A stretch of DNA of 64,000 nucleotides, taken from Geobacillus kaustophilus (GTDB lineage: Bacteria; Bacillota; Bacilli; Bacillales; Anoxybacillaceae). Location: assembly GCF_000948285.1 (NCBI RefSeq), contig NZ_JYBP01000003.1, forward strand, positions 496,001-560,000. Direction: 5' to 3'. Position 1 is the stretch's first letter. The number at the start of each line of letters is the position of its first letter. Of the stretch, positions 1 to 9,260 are shown in pieces. Made by a program: the position numbers and the translations under genes. The notes under the pieces are model-generated. The model was not told the origin of the DNA. It saw only the letters and a program-made list of their open reading frames with translations, and made no database searches.

Positions 1-786
1 GAGCGCGGCGCATTTCAGTTTCTGCTTGATGACCCGGAGACGCTGCAAAAAAAGCTGACGGAACGCGTTCCGGACATCACGTGGGTCGGCGTTGAGTGGA
101 AAGGGACGTCGCTTCACTTCCGCGTCGTTGAAAAAGAGATTCCGGAGCCGAAAAAACCGATTCCACCGCGTCATCTCGTGGCAAAAAAAGAGGCGGTCAT
201 CGCTGATTTGTTCGTTGAAGAGGGACAACCGCTCGTTTCCGTCAACGACTATGTGCAAAAAGGCCAGCTGCTTGTTTCTGGCATTATCGGCGCTGAAGGG
301 AGGACGAAGTTTGTGCCGGCGTCAGGGAAAGTGTTTGGCGAAACATGGTACAAGTCTACGGTCGTCCTGCCGCTCGAGACGACGTTTCGTGTGTTGACCG
401 GCAAGTTCACCGAACGGCATTATGTCGGAATCGGGCGCCTTTTGATCCCCGTTTGGGGATGGAAGAAGCCGGTGTTTGCCCATACCATCGTTGAGACAGA
501 AAAACGGCCGTTTCGTTTTTGGAAATGGGACTTGCCGCTCTATTACGAGCGCATCACGATCCGCGAGGCGGAAGAAGTGAAGCGGCGCTACACGTGGGAA
601 GAAGCGTTCGCGGAAGCGAAAGAGATCGCCCGCCGCGAGCTGAGGGCGAAATTGCCGGAGGAGGCGGCCATTCGCAGCGAAAAAGTTTTGCATCAGGCGA
701 AAGAGAATGGTAAAGTAAGGGTAGAATTGCATTACGAAGTCATCGAAAATATTGCTGTACCACAACCCATCGTCCAAGGAGATTGA
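1..786 (+). CDS. yqfD: Sporulation protein YqfD, C-terminal part (5' end outside window)
   Basis: The reading frame is open from base 1 without a start, so only about the last 261 residues are present. The visible part contains a basic proline-rich linker (about residues 48-58 of the fragment) followed by a soluble domain that ends VPQPIVQGD. Its position directly ahead of phoH, pgpH and ybeY matches yqfD of B. subtilis, a membrane-linked stage IV sporulation protein of unknown biochemical role. The N-terminal membrane region expected for the family lies outside the window. Identity rests on local similarity and gene order; the molecular function is unknown. Confidence 0.85.
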   Translation, partial: ERGAFQFLLDDPETLQKKLTERVPDITWVGVEWKGTSLHFRVVEKEIPEPKKPIPPRHLVAKKEAVIADLFVEEGQPLVSVNDYVQKGQLLVSGIIGAEGRTKFVPASGKVFGETWYKSTVVLPLETTFRVLTGKFTERHYVGIGRLLIPVWGWKKPVFAHTIVETEKRPFRFWKWDLPLYYERITIREAEEVKRRYTWEEAFAEAKEIARRELRAKLPEEAAIRSEKVLHQAKENGKVRVELHYEVIENIAVPQPIVQGD

Positions 787-788
787 GA

Positions 789-1751
789 ATGTCAGAGCAG
801 TTCGTTACGATCAGCCAACATGTGCGAAACCCGCAGGAAGCGGTGGCGCTCTTTGGCGTTCATGACATCCATTTAAAGCGGATCGAGGAAGAGCTTGGCG
901 TGTCGATTGTGACGCGCGGGGAAACGGTCAACGTCTCCGGCGCGCCGCAGCAAGTTCAGCTCGTTGATGAATTGCTTCGCCATTTATTGATCGTCATTCG
1001 CAAAGGGGCGGCGGTCAGCGAGCGCGACATTATCTACGCCATCCAGCTGGCGAAAAAAGGGGCGCTTGACGGCCTTGTTCAGCTGTACGACGAGGAGATT
1101 ACAAAAAACGCCAAAGGAAAGCCGATCCGCGTCAAAACGTTGGGCCAGCGCTATTATGTTGCAGCAATTGAACAGCACGACTTGACGTTCGGCATCGGCC
1201 CAGCCGGCACCGGAAAAACGTATTTGGCGGTCGTCATGGCGGTCAAGGCGTTAAAAAACGGCAGCGTCAAGCGCATCATTTTGACTCGTCCGGCCGTTGA
1301 GGCCGGAGAAAGCCTCGGCTTTTTGCCCGGCGACTTAAAAGAGAAGGTCGACCCGTATTTGCGCCCGCTTTATGACGCTTTAAACGATGTGCTCGGCGCA
1401 GAGTACACGCAGCGGCTGATTGAGCGCGGCACGATTGAAATCGCCCCACTCGCCTACATGCGCGGCCGGACGCTGGAGGATGCGTTCGTCATCCTTGACG
1501 AGGCGCAAAATACGACGCCAGCGCAAATGAAAATGTTTTTGACCCGGCTCGGCTTCGGCTCGAAGATGGTCATTACCGGCGATATTTCCCAAGTCGACTT
1601 GCCGAAGGGCGTCGAATCGGGGCTTTCGGTCGCCAAGCGCATTTTGGCCTCCATTAGCGGCATCGCCTTTGTGTTTTTGGAACAGTCGGATGTCGTTCGC
1701 CATCCGCTCGTCGCGAAAATTATTGATGCCTATGATGAGGCGGGCTTATAG
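789..1751 (+). CDS. phoH: PhoH-like P-loop ATPase
   Basis: A 320-residue PhoH/YbeZ-type protein. A Walker A motif GPAGTGKT lies near residues 137-144 and a Walker B strand FVILDEAQN near 230-238; the first 110 residues resemble the KH-like N-terminal part of the family. PhoH proteins are cytoplasmic NTPases linked to RNA metabolism, and YbeZ works with the RNase YbeY, encoded two genes downstream here. I chose ATG 789: AAGGAG at 776-781 is seven bases upstream, whereas the in-frame TTG at 783 nearly touches it. The SD lies inside the end of yqfD, so the two genes are probably translationally coupled. Confidence 0.93.
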   Translation: MSEQFVTISQHVRNPQEAVALFGVHDIHLKRIEEELGVSIVTRGETVNVSGAPQQVQLVDELLRHLLIVIRKGAAVSERDIIYAIQLAKKGALDGLVQLYDEEITKNAKGKPIRVKTLGQRYYVAAIEQHDLTFGIGPAGTGKTYLAVVMAVKALKNGSVKRIILTRPAVEAGESLGFLPGDLKEKVDPYLRPLYDALNDVLGAEYTQRLIERGTIEIAPLAYMRGRTLEDAFVILDEAQNTTPAQMKMFLTRLGFGSKMVITGDISQVDLPKGVESGLSVAKRILASISGIAFVFLEQSDVVRHPLVAKIIDAYDEAGL

Positions 1752-1800
1752 AACGAGAGCGACGGGATCGGTCTTTTCTTGCAAAGCGAGGGGAAAACCG

Positions 1801-3903
1801 GTGGGAAGGTTTCGTTTTTTTCTTGAGCGGACAAAAACAGTCCGCTTTGTCCGCTTTTGGCTGTTTTTGCTTTTGGCCGTTCTGTTGTTTGCCGTTTTGT
1901 ATTGGCAAGTGAAGCCTCGCCAGTATGAGCTGCGTTTGTTTGACGTGGCTAAGGAAACGATCCGTTCGCCGGTGACGGTCGAGGACAAAGAGGCGACCGC
2001 CAAGCTGAAAGAAGAGGCGGCGGCGAAAGTAGCGGATGTCTATACGTTAAAAAAAGAATATGCTGAAAACCGGGTCGATCTTCTTTCCTCGCTGTTTGCC
2101 GCGATGGAAAGCGTGCAGCACGAGGCGGAGCCGGACCGCCCGCTCGGCGATATGATCGCCAAACTTGAGGAACGGCTGCCGCCCGAATGGCTTGCCTATT
2201 TGTCTGCCGCTGAATGGCAACGGCTGCTTGCCGCCTCGCCGGAGGAGCTCAAGACGGCGAAGGAAGCCGCCTTGACCGCGGTGCATGCCGTCATGAGCAA
2301 GCGCATTTCCCAAGCGGAACTTGACACGGCGCGGGCGGAAGCGGCCAAAGAGCTTGAATACGCTGCGCTGTCGCCGCCGCTTCGCGAGGCGGTCGCGAAG
2401 CTTTGCCGACAGGCGGTCATTCCGAACGTCGTCTACGATCGGGCGGCGACGGAAGAAAAACGGCGGCAGGCGATGGATGAAGTGAAGCCGGTGAAAATTT
2501 TGCAAGGGCAAGTGATCGTCGAGGAAGGACAGTTTATTACGAATGATGTTTACCGCCGGCTCGAGCTGGTCGGCTTGCTTGAGAGCGGGCGTCCGTCTTG
2601 GACCGCCGCTGGGCTTTTGGTGTTCGTTTTGTTGCTGCTTGCTCCGCTCATTTACTATTTTCGGACGGAAACGACGAATGAAAAGCTGTCGCTTTATACA
2701 GCCATTTTTACGTTGATGATGACGACAATGGCGCTCATTCGCCTTCTTCCATCCAGCGGCGCTGTTTCCATCGGTTTCCTTGTGCCGGCGGCGTTCGGGC
2801 CGATGCTCGTCCGCATTTTGCTCGGAGAGCGGCTCGCGATGATGACGACCATCATCGGAGCAGTGTGCGGCAGTTTGCTGTTCAATGAGGAAATTGGAAC
2901 GGCCGGCGCGGTGTCGGTGTCGTTGATCGTTTACTTTCTTGCCGGCGGCCTGGCCGGGACGTTTTGTCTGCCAAAGGAGCTGGCGAAAGCGAACATTTGG
3001 CGGGCCGGCGTGTTTGTCGCGGCGGTCAATATCGTTTCGCTTTTTTCGCTGTTGCTGTTAAAAAACGGCCGCTATTCGCCGACGGAAATCGGCTTGTTGG
3101 TGCTGATGGCGGCGGCCTCAGGGGTTTTTTCTGCCATTTTGACGATCGGTCTCTTGCCGGTGTTGGAGGCGGCGTTTGGCATTTTGTCGCCGCTTCGGCT
3201 CATTGAACTGTCCAATCCGAACCATCCGCTCTTGCGCAAGCTGCTCACTGAAGCGCCGGGGACGTACCATCATAGCATTATGGTCGCCAATTTGGCCGAA
3301 GCGGCGTGCGAGGCGATCGGCGCCGACGGCTTGCTGGCGCGCGTCGCCTGCTACTACCATGACATCGGCAAGACGAAGCGGCCGCACTATTTCATCGAAA
3401 ATCAAATAGGCGGCAATCCGCATGACCATTTATCGCCACAGTTGAGCAAAAATATTATTATCGCCCATGTCGCCGACGGCGTCGCTTTGCTGCGCAAGCA
3501 CCGGCTGCCGAAGGAGATCATCGACATCGCCGAACAGCACCACGGCACGACGCTGCTGAAGTATTTTTATCATAAGGCGCGCGAGCAAACCGAGTTTGTC
3601 TCGGAAGCGGAGTTTCGTTATCCCGGGCCGAAGCCGCAGACGAAAGAAGCGGCGGTCATCAACATCGCCGACAGCGTCGAAGCGGCTGTTCGCTCGCTAT
3701 CCAACCCGTCGCCGGAAAAAATCGAGAAGATCGTTCGGTCGATCATCGCTGATCGCTTGCAGGACAACCAGCTGAACGAGTGCGACATTACGCTGAAGGA
3801 GCTGGAACTTGTCGCCCGTTCGCTTTGCGAGACTTTAAACGGCGTCTTCCATTCGCGCATCGAATACCCAGAAGTACGAAAGGAAAAGGTGAAGCATGCA
3901 TGA
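1801..3903 (+). CDS. pgpH: Cyclic-di-AMP phosphodiesterase PgpH (7TM-HD family, YqfF)
   Basis: About 700 residues. One N-terminal membrane helix (LFLLLAVLLFAVLYW) is followed by an extracellular 7TMR-HDED domain, a block of seven hydrophobic helices (roughly 270-460), and a C-terminal HD phosphohydrolase domain with TYHHS near 489 and YYHDIGK near 518, the metal-binding His-Asp pair. The family hydrolyses the second messenger c-di-AMP at the membrane. Start GTG 1801 follows GAGGGG (1788-1793) by seven bases; the open frame reaches further upstream into phoH but without a better start. The stop overlaps the ybeY start (ATGA). Length agrees with B. subtilis YqfF (711 residues). Confidence 0.92.
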   Translation: MGRFRFFLERTKTVRFVRFWLFLLLAVLLFAVLYWQVKPRQYELRLFDVAKETIRSPVTVEDKEATAKLKEEAAAKVADVYTLKKEYAENRVDLLSSLFAAMESVQHEAEPDRPLGDMIAKLEERLPPEWLAYLSAAEWQRLLAASPEELKTAKEAALTAVHAVMSKRISQAELDTARAEAAKELEYAALSPPLREAVAKLCRQAVIPNVVYDRAATEEKRRQAMDEVKPVKILQGQVIVEEGQFITNDVYRRLELVGLLESGRPSWTAAGLLVFVLLLLAPLIYYFRTETTNEKLSLYTAIFTLMMTTMALIRLLPSSGAVSIGFLVPAAFGPMLVRILLGERLAMMTTIIGAVCGSLLFNEEIGTAGAVSVSLIVYFLAGGLAGTFCLPKELAKANIWRAGVFVAAVNIVSLFSLLLLKNGRYSPTEIGLLVLMAAASGVFSAILTIGLLPVLEAAFGILSPLRLIELSNPNHPLLRKLLTEAPGTYHHSIMVANLAEAACEAIGADGLLARVACYYHDIGKTKRPHYFIENQIGGNPHDHLSPQLSKNIIIAHVADGVALLRKHRLPKEIIDIAEQHHGTTLLKYFYHKAREQTEFVSEAEFRYPGPKPQTKEAAVINIADSVEAAVRSLSNPSPEKIEKIVRSIIADRLQDNQLNECDITLKELELVARSLCETLNGVFHSRIEYPEVRKEKVKHA

Positions 3904-4370
3904 CCATTCACATTGATTTTCTAGATGAAACGAACGAGGTGACCGCTGAGCAAATCGAGACGATCGAGCGGCTGCTCGCCGAGGCGGCGGCCCTTGAAAA
4001 CGTGCCGGACGGGGCGGAGGTGAGCGTCACATTTGTGGACAACGAACGCATCCGCGCGATGAATCGCGACTATCGCGGCAAAGATGCGCCGACCGATGTG
4101 CTTTCGTTTGCTCTTGAGGAGGAAGGGGAAGAAGAGGTTCACATCGTCGGCGCTGATATGCCGCCGGTGCTCGGCGATATCGTCATTTCGATTCCGAAGG
4201 CGAAAGAGCAGGCGGCGGCCTATGGACATTCGTTTATGCGCGAGCTCGGGTTTTTGGCTGTGCACGGTTTCTTGCACCTGCTTGGTTACGATCATGGGAC
4301 AGAAGAGGAAGAGCGCGTCATGTTCGCCAAGCAGGAAGATATCTTGGTGAGGTTCGGGCTGACAAGATAA
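3900..4370 (+). CDS. ybeY: Endoribonuclease YbeY, 16S rRNA maturation / ribosome quality control
   Basis: A 156-residue cytoplasmic metalloprotein of the UPF0054 family. The zinc-binding signature H-x3-H-x5-H is intact in HGFLHLLGYDH, with histidines at 122, 126 and 132. Known family members act in 16S rRNA 3'-end processing and decay of defective 70S ribosomes. The start overlaps the pgpH stop (ATGA) and the stop overlaps the dgkA start (TAATG), so the whole phoH-pgpH-ybeY-dgkA run behaves as one coupled operon. Nothing unusual was seen. Confidence 0.95.
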   Translation: MTIHIDFLDETNEVTAEQIETIERLLAEAAALENVPDGAEVSVTFVDNERIRAMNRDYRGKDAPTDVLSFALEEEGEEEVHIVGADMPPVLGDIVISIPKAKEQAAAYGHSFMRELGFLAVHGFLHLLGYDHGTEEEERVMFAKQEDILVRFGLTR

Positions 4371-4723
4371 TGCGCGGCAAACGAGAGCGAGACCGGTTTG
4401 CTTGGGCATGGGCGGGAATGAAGGCGGCGGTGAAAGAGGAAGCTCATTTGCGCTTCCACTTGTCGGCCGCTGTTGTCGCCTTTGCCGCTGGGTGGGTCGT
4501 TGGGCTGTCGCGCTGGGAGTGGATCGTGCTGCTCATGGCGGTCGGCACGGTCATTGTGCTTGAGCTCGTCAACACGGCTATTGAGCGCGCCGTCGATTTG
4601 GCGACGGGTGAGTTTCATCCGTTGGCGAAAGCGGCGAAAGACATCGCTGCCGCGGCGGTGCTCGCGGCGGCCGGATTTGCGGTTGTGATCGGCCTTTTGC
4701 TGTTTTGGCCGCATCTTCGCTAA
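4370..4723 (+). CDS. dgkA: Undecaprenol kinase / diacylglycerol kinase family
   Basis: A 117-residue integral membrane protein with three hydrophobic segments (roughly 29-48, 50-68 and 92-113). The family signature ELVNTAIERAVDL lies around residue 65 and carries the Glu and Asn that bind Mg-ATP. In Gram-positive bacteria this DgkA type prefers undecaprenol and so recycles the lipid carrier for cell-wall synthesis, although the older name is diacylglycerol kinase. The ATG shares one base with the ybeY stop. The 122 bases after it hold the cdd promoter candidate. Confidence 0.93.
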   Translation: MRGKRERDRFAWAWAGMKAAVKEEAHLRFHLSAAVVAFAAGWVVGLSRWEWIVLLMAVGTVIVLELVNTAIERAVDLATGEFHPLAKAAKDIAAAAVLAAAGFAVVIGLLLFWPHLR

Positions 4724-4774
4724 ACAAATGAGAGAGAAAATTCTAATTTTTCTGTTACATTTTGATTTCAAATG

Positions 4775-6145
<1,371 letters not shown>

Positions 6146-6246
6146 CGGTTAGAAAATTTTACGCGACATAAACCGTTTTTGCCTGAGCCAACCTATAGGT
6201 AGACCACCAATACGCAATGCCTGCAGGCGGAAAGAGGTGTCATTCC

Positions 6247-6390
6247 ATGCTTGAGTTTACGTGGAAGCTGTTTAGCCAAACAGGCAATATCGACACGTAC
6301 CTTCTATTTAAAGAGTTGGAACGCGAGCAACAGTTTGGCGGTGAAGAGCAAAACGCTGAACAGAAAGAAATCGACCAGCCGATCTCGTAG
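6247..6390 (+). CDS. yqzL: YqzL family small protein (47 residues)
   Basis: ATG 6247 opens a 47-residue frame beginning [19 protein letters not shown] and ending EIDQPIS, with AGAGGTG about seven bases upstream. The product is acidic, without a membrane segment, and matches in size, N-terminal pattern and place the small YqzL protein found between era and recO in Bacillus. Function is unknown. The gene lies in a different frame from the upstream extension of recO, which explains why it is easily overlooked. Confidence 0.8.
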   Translation: MLEFTWKLFSQTGNIDTYLLFKELEREQQFGGEEQNAEQKEIDQPIS

Positions 6391-6421
6391 CATCGTTGTT
6401 GGTAGAAGCGGTGGTGAGGGG

Positions 6422-7210
6422 ATGTTCGAAACGTGTGAAGCGATCGTCATGCGGACGGTCGATTATGGCGAAACAAATAAAATTGTCACATTGTTTACCC
6501 GAGAATGGGGAAAGGTGGCTGCGATGGCAAGGGGAGCGAAAAAGCCAAGCAGCCGCCTTTCTGCTGTTACCCAGCCGCTCTCATACGGCCATTATGTCAT
6601 CCGCCGCAGCCGCGGCGTCGGCGTTCTTCACCAGGGAGAGCTCATCGACTCGATGCGGGCGCTGCGCGAAGATTTGTTTGCCGCCGCCTATGCGGTGTAT
6701 ATTGTAGAGCTCACCGACAAAAGCACGGAAGAGCAAAAGCGCAATCCGTACTTGTTTGAGCTTCTTTTGCAGACACTACAATATATGAGTGAAGGCCTCG
6801 ATTTAGAGATTTTGACGTTCATTTACGAAATGAAAATGCTTCGAGTGCTTGGCATTCCGCCGGTGCTGGACCGTTGTGCCCGCTGCGGGGCGACGGAGGG
6901 GCGTTTCTCGTTTTCCGTCAAGGAGGCGGGCTTCCTTTGCCATCGCTGCGAGGCGTCCGATCCCCATCGGTTCCCGCTCTCTTCGGCTTCCGTCCGGCTG
7001 TTGCGCCTCTTTTTTCATATCGATCTTGCTCGGCTTGGGTCCATATCGGTGAAAGAAAGCACAAAGATGGAGCTGGGCGCCGTATTGTCCGCCTATTATG
7101 ATGAATATGCCGGCCTGTCGCTGAAGACGAAGCGTTTTTTGCAGCAAATCGGTGAACTGAAAGACAAGCTCAGCCCCGACGGAGGGCAAGGAGCATCATT
7201 TTCATTGTGA
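6422..7210 (+). CDS. recO: DNA repair protein RecO
   Basis: A 262-residue recombination mediator that with RecR loads RecA on SSB-covered DNA in the RecF pathway. The N-terminal OB-fold begins [17 protein letters not shown], with the usual [18 protein letters not shown] zinc-ribbon near residues 150-180 is visible as CARCG then CHRCE. I chose ATG 6422, which gives the usual family length; the open frame continues upstream to 6251 but that part overlaps yqzL. The next gene, ccpN, starts only about 70 bases further on; B. subtilis has glyQS in between. Confidence 0.93.
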   Translation: MFETCEAIVMRTVDYGETNKIVTLFTREWGKVAAMARGAKKPSSRLSAVTQPLSYGHYVIRRSRGVGVLHQGELIDSMRALREDLFAAAYAVYIVELTDKSTEEQKRNPYLFELLLQTLQYMSEGLDLEILTFIYEMKMLRVLGIPPVLDRCARCGATEGRFSFSVKEAGFLCHRCEASDPHRFPLSSASVRLLRLFFHIDLARLGSISVKESTKMELGAVLSAYYDEYAGLSLKTKRFLQQIGELKDKLSPDGGQGASFSL

Positions 7211-7266
7211 ATGGGGCGTGTAGTATAATATAAATGAGAGTGATAGCGTGTGGGACCTTTTTTGGC

Positions 7267-7276
7267 AAGGTGGTGA
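7267..7276 (+). promoter_or_regulatory. Strong Shine-Dalgarno that decides the ccpN start
   Basis: AAGGTGGTGA matches the full anti-Shine-Dalgarno complement at nine of ten positions. A ribosome bound here would start around 7281-7285, where the ccpN frame has only ATC (7283). The one nearby conventional start, GTG 7273, lies within the SD itself and is one base out of frame with ccpN. Confidence 0.6.
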
Positions 7277-7282
7277 ACGACA

Positions 7283-7906
7283 ATCGAACTAAATAAACGC
7301 CAAGAACAGATTTTGCAAATTGTGAAAGACTACGGGCCGATCACTGGAGAAAGCATCGCTGAGAAACTGAACTTGACGAGGGCGACGCTGCGGCCGGATT
7401 TGGCCATCTTGACGATGGCTGGCTACTTGGAAGCGCGGCCGCGCGTCGGCTATTTCTATACGGGAAAAACCGGCAAGCAGCTGTTCGCCGATAAAATGAA
7501 AAAGATGAAGGTCGAGGATTACCAATCGATTCCGGTTGTCGTCAATGAGAATGTGAGCGTCTATGATGCGATCGTCACGATGTTTCTAGAGGACGTCGGC
7601 ACGCTGTTTGTCGTCGATGATGAGTCGTTGCTTGCCGGGGTGCTGTCGCGCAAAGATTTGTTGCGCGCAAGCCTTGGCAAGCAGGAACTGACGGCGATTC
7701 CGGTCAATATTATTATGACGCGGATGCCGAACATCGCCGTTTGCTACAAGGACGACCCGCTCATTGACGTGGCTGAACAGCTGATTGAAAAACAGATCGA
7801 TGCCATGCCCGTCGTGCGCAAAAGGGAGAAAGGATATGAAGTGATCGGCCGTATTACGAAAACGAATATAACGAAAGCATTCGTGTCGCTAGCCAAAGAG
7901 GACTAA
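7283..7906 (+). CDS. ccpN: Transcriptional repressor CcpN (HTH plus CBS pair); start unusual
   Basis: An N-terminal winged HTH (LNKRQEQIL to RPRVGYFYTGK, about the first 65 residues) is followed by two CBS domains ending near VIGRITKTNITKAF. CcpN of B. subtilis represses gluconeogenic genes (gapB, pckA) on glucose, and its gene neighbours yqfL as here. The first conserved residues IELNKRQEQILQIV are open in frame from 7277, but no ATG, GTG or TTG precedes them before the TGA at 7274; the first conventional start, TTG 7313, would cut into the HTH. I set the start at ATC 7283 from the SD position. A one-base insertion after GTG 7273 is the other explanation. Confidence 0.8.
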   Translation: MELNKRQEQILQIVKDYGPITGESIAEKLNLTRATLRPDLAILTMAGYLEARPRVGYFYTGKTGKQLFADKMKKMKVEDYQSIPVVVNENVSVYDAIVTMFLEDVGTLFVVDDESLLAGVLSRKDLLRASLGKQELTAIPVNIIMTRMPNIAVCYKDDPLIDVAEQLIEKQIDAMPVVRKREKGYEVIGRITKTNITKAFVSLAKED

Positions 7907-7927
7907 TCCAAACAAAGGAGGAGAAGA

Positions 7928-8728
7928 ATGAACCAGCGCCTTGTTTACGTCGTATCCGATTCCGGCGGGGAAACGGCCGAGCTTGTCGTCAAAGCGGCGG
8001 CCAGCCAGTTTCACGCCTCGCCGATTCAAGTGAAACGCGTCCCGTATGTGGAAGATAAAACGACATTGGCTGAAGTCGTCGCTTTAGCGAAAATGAACCG
8101 CGCCATTATCGCGTTTACGCTCGTCGTTCCGGAGATGCGGGAATTCTTGCTCGCCGAAGCGGCGCGCGAAGGAGTCGTCGCATACGATATCATCGGTCCG
8201 CTCATTGAAAAGATGAGCAATTTGTTCCAGCTGACGCCAAGATATGAGCCGGGTCAAGTGCGCGTGCTTGACGAAGATTACTTCAAAAAGATCGAAGCGA
8301 TCGAATTTGCCGTCAAATACGATGACGGGCGCGACCCGCGCGGCATTTTGCGCGCCGATATCGTGCTCATCGGCGTATCGCGCACATCGAAAACACCGCT
8401 GTCGCAATATTTGGCGCATAAGCGGCTGAAGGTGGCGAATGTGCCGATCGTTCCAGAGGTCGAGCCGCCGGAGCAGCTGTTTCGAGTCGGTCCGGGGAAA
8501 TGCTTCGGCTTGAAAATCAGTCCGGATAAACTGCTTTCGATCCGCCGCGAGCGGCTGAAATCGCTCGGCCTGAACGACCAAGCGATTTACGCCAATATGG
8601 ATCGAATCAAAGAGGAGCTCGCTTATTTTGATGAAGTCGTGAAAAAAATCGGCTGCGACGTCATCGATGTGACCAACAAGGCGGTCGAAGAGACGGCGAG
8701 CATCATTATGAAAAAGTTGAAGCGCTAG
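7928..8728 (+). CDS. yqfL: Bifunctional pyruvate,phosphate dikinase regulatory protein (DUF299)
   Basis: A 266-residue kinase/phosphotransferase of the PpsR/RP family, starting [18 protein letters not shown]. The P-loop-like motif [11 protein letters not shown] near residues 148-158 is the family's nucleotide-binding signature. It controls pyruvate,phosphate dikinase (or PEP synthase) by ADP-dependent threonine phosphorylation and phosphate-dependent reversal. AAAGGAGGAG precedes ATG 7928. It follows ccpN by 21 bases, so the pair controls entry to gluconeogenesis at transcription and enzyme level. A hairpin terminator follows. Confidence 0.93.
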   Translation: MNQRLVYVVSDSGGETAELVVKAAASQFHASPIQVKRVPYVEDKTTLAEVVALAKMNRAIIAFTLVVPEMREFLLAEAAREGVVAYDIIGPLIEKMSNLFQLTPRYEPGQVRVLDEDYFKKIEAIEFAVKYDDGRDPRGILRADIVLIGVSRTSKTPLSQYLAHKRLKVANVPIVPEVEPPEQLFRVGPGKCFGLKISPDKLLSIRRERLKSLGLNDQAIYANMDRIKEELAYFDEVVKKIGCDVIDVTNKAVEETASIIMKKLKR

Positions 8729-8740
8729 CTTCGCCTCATC

Positions 8741-8774
8741 CGCACGATTTCTTGATTGGAGTCGTGCGTTTTCT
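8741..8774 (+). terminator. Terminator after yqfL
   Basis: CGCACGA (8741-8747) pairs with TCGTGCG (8762-8768), followed by TTTTCTT. Confidence 0.8.
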
Positions 8775-9260
8775 TATGGCATATTGCCGCGACTTATATT
8801 ATAATAAAAAATTGCGAGAAAAATGACCTATATAGGTTTAGAGCGGCCATGAGACGAGTAAACTATTTATAGCCGCTTGTCAAGAAGAACGAAAAAAAGA
8901 TTTTCGACAAAGTTGTCCATCATTCGGCAAAAAAGCAGGATTTTTTTGCGATGGTGTAGAATAATAGGGGGTGTAAGGCAACCCTTGCTTTATGAGCACG
9001 GTCATCTGTTGCACAAGATCGTCAAGAAAAAAGTGAAATTTTCTTTTTCTTGCTGAAATATAATATACCGAAGCTCATCTTCGAGATGCACCGCTCTGAT
9101 GAATCTTTGTCCAGACGGCGGGCTGAGGGGCGGGAAGCGGATGATCAAGCCAGCCGATTTTACGGGCAAGGGGGCGAAGCGAACGTTTTGAAAAAATTTG
9201 TCGAAATGGAAAGGAAAATCGGCTTGTTGCCGAGAATAAATACGATACGGGGTTGTTCGT
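8775..9260 (+). other. Long non-coding leader region upstream of dnaG
   Basis: About 490 bases without a convincing gene; B. subtilis has yqxD around this place and it is absent. The region holds two TATAAT hexamers without good -35 partners (8800-8805 and 9059-9064), an inverted pair of GCGGC/GCCGC blocks around 8841-8876, a sigma-H-type promoter (separate entry), and a small hairpin CATCT-TCG-AGATG at 9076-9088. No strong SD precedes dnaG. The leader between the sigma-H site and dnaG would be about 290 nt. Confidence 0.5.
8935..8964 (+). promoter_or_regulatory. Candidate sigma-H promoter for dnaG-sigA
   Basis: GCAGGATTT (8935-8943), a 12-base spacer, then GTAGAATAA (8956-8964) fits the Bacillus sigma-H consensus RnAGGAwww-N11/12-RnnGAATww at every defined position. 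In B. subtilis the rpoD operon is known to have a sigma-H-dependent promoter (P3), so the assignment agrees with known regulation, although the position differs. Confidence 0.6.

Noticed and set aside
322-777. Long minus-strand frame opposite yqfD
   Set aside because: A G+C-rich third-position shadow; no SD and no protein-like composition. The same applies to other long antisense frames, such as those opposite sigA (11362-12180), dnaG (10029-10928), gcvPA (58335-59111) and glcK (42986-43882).
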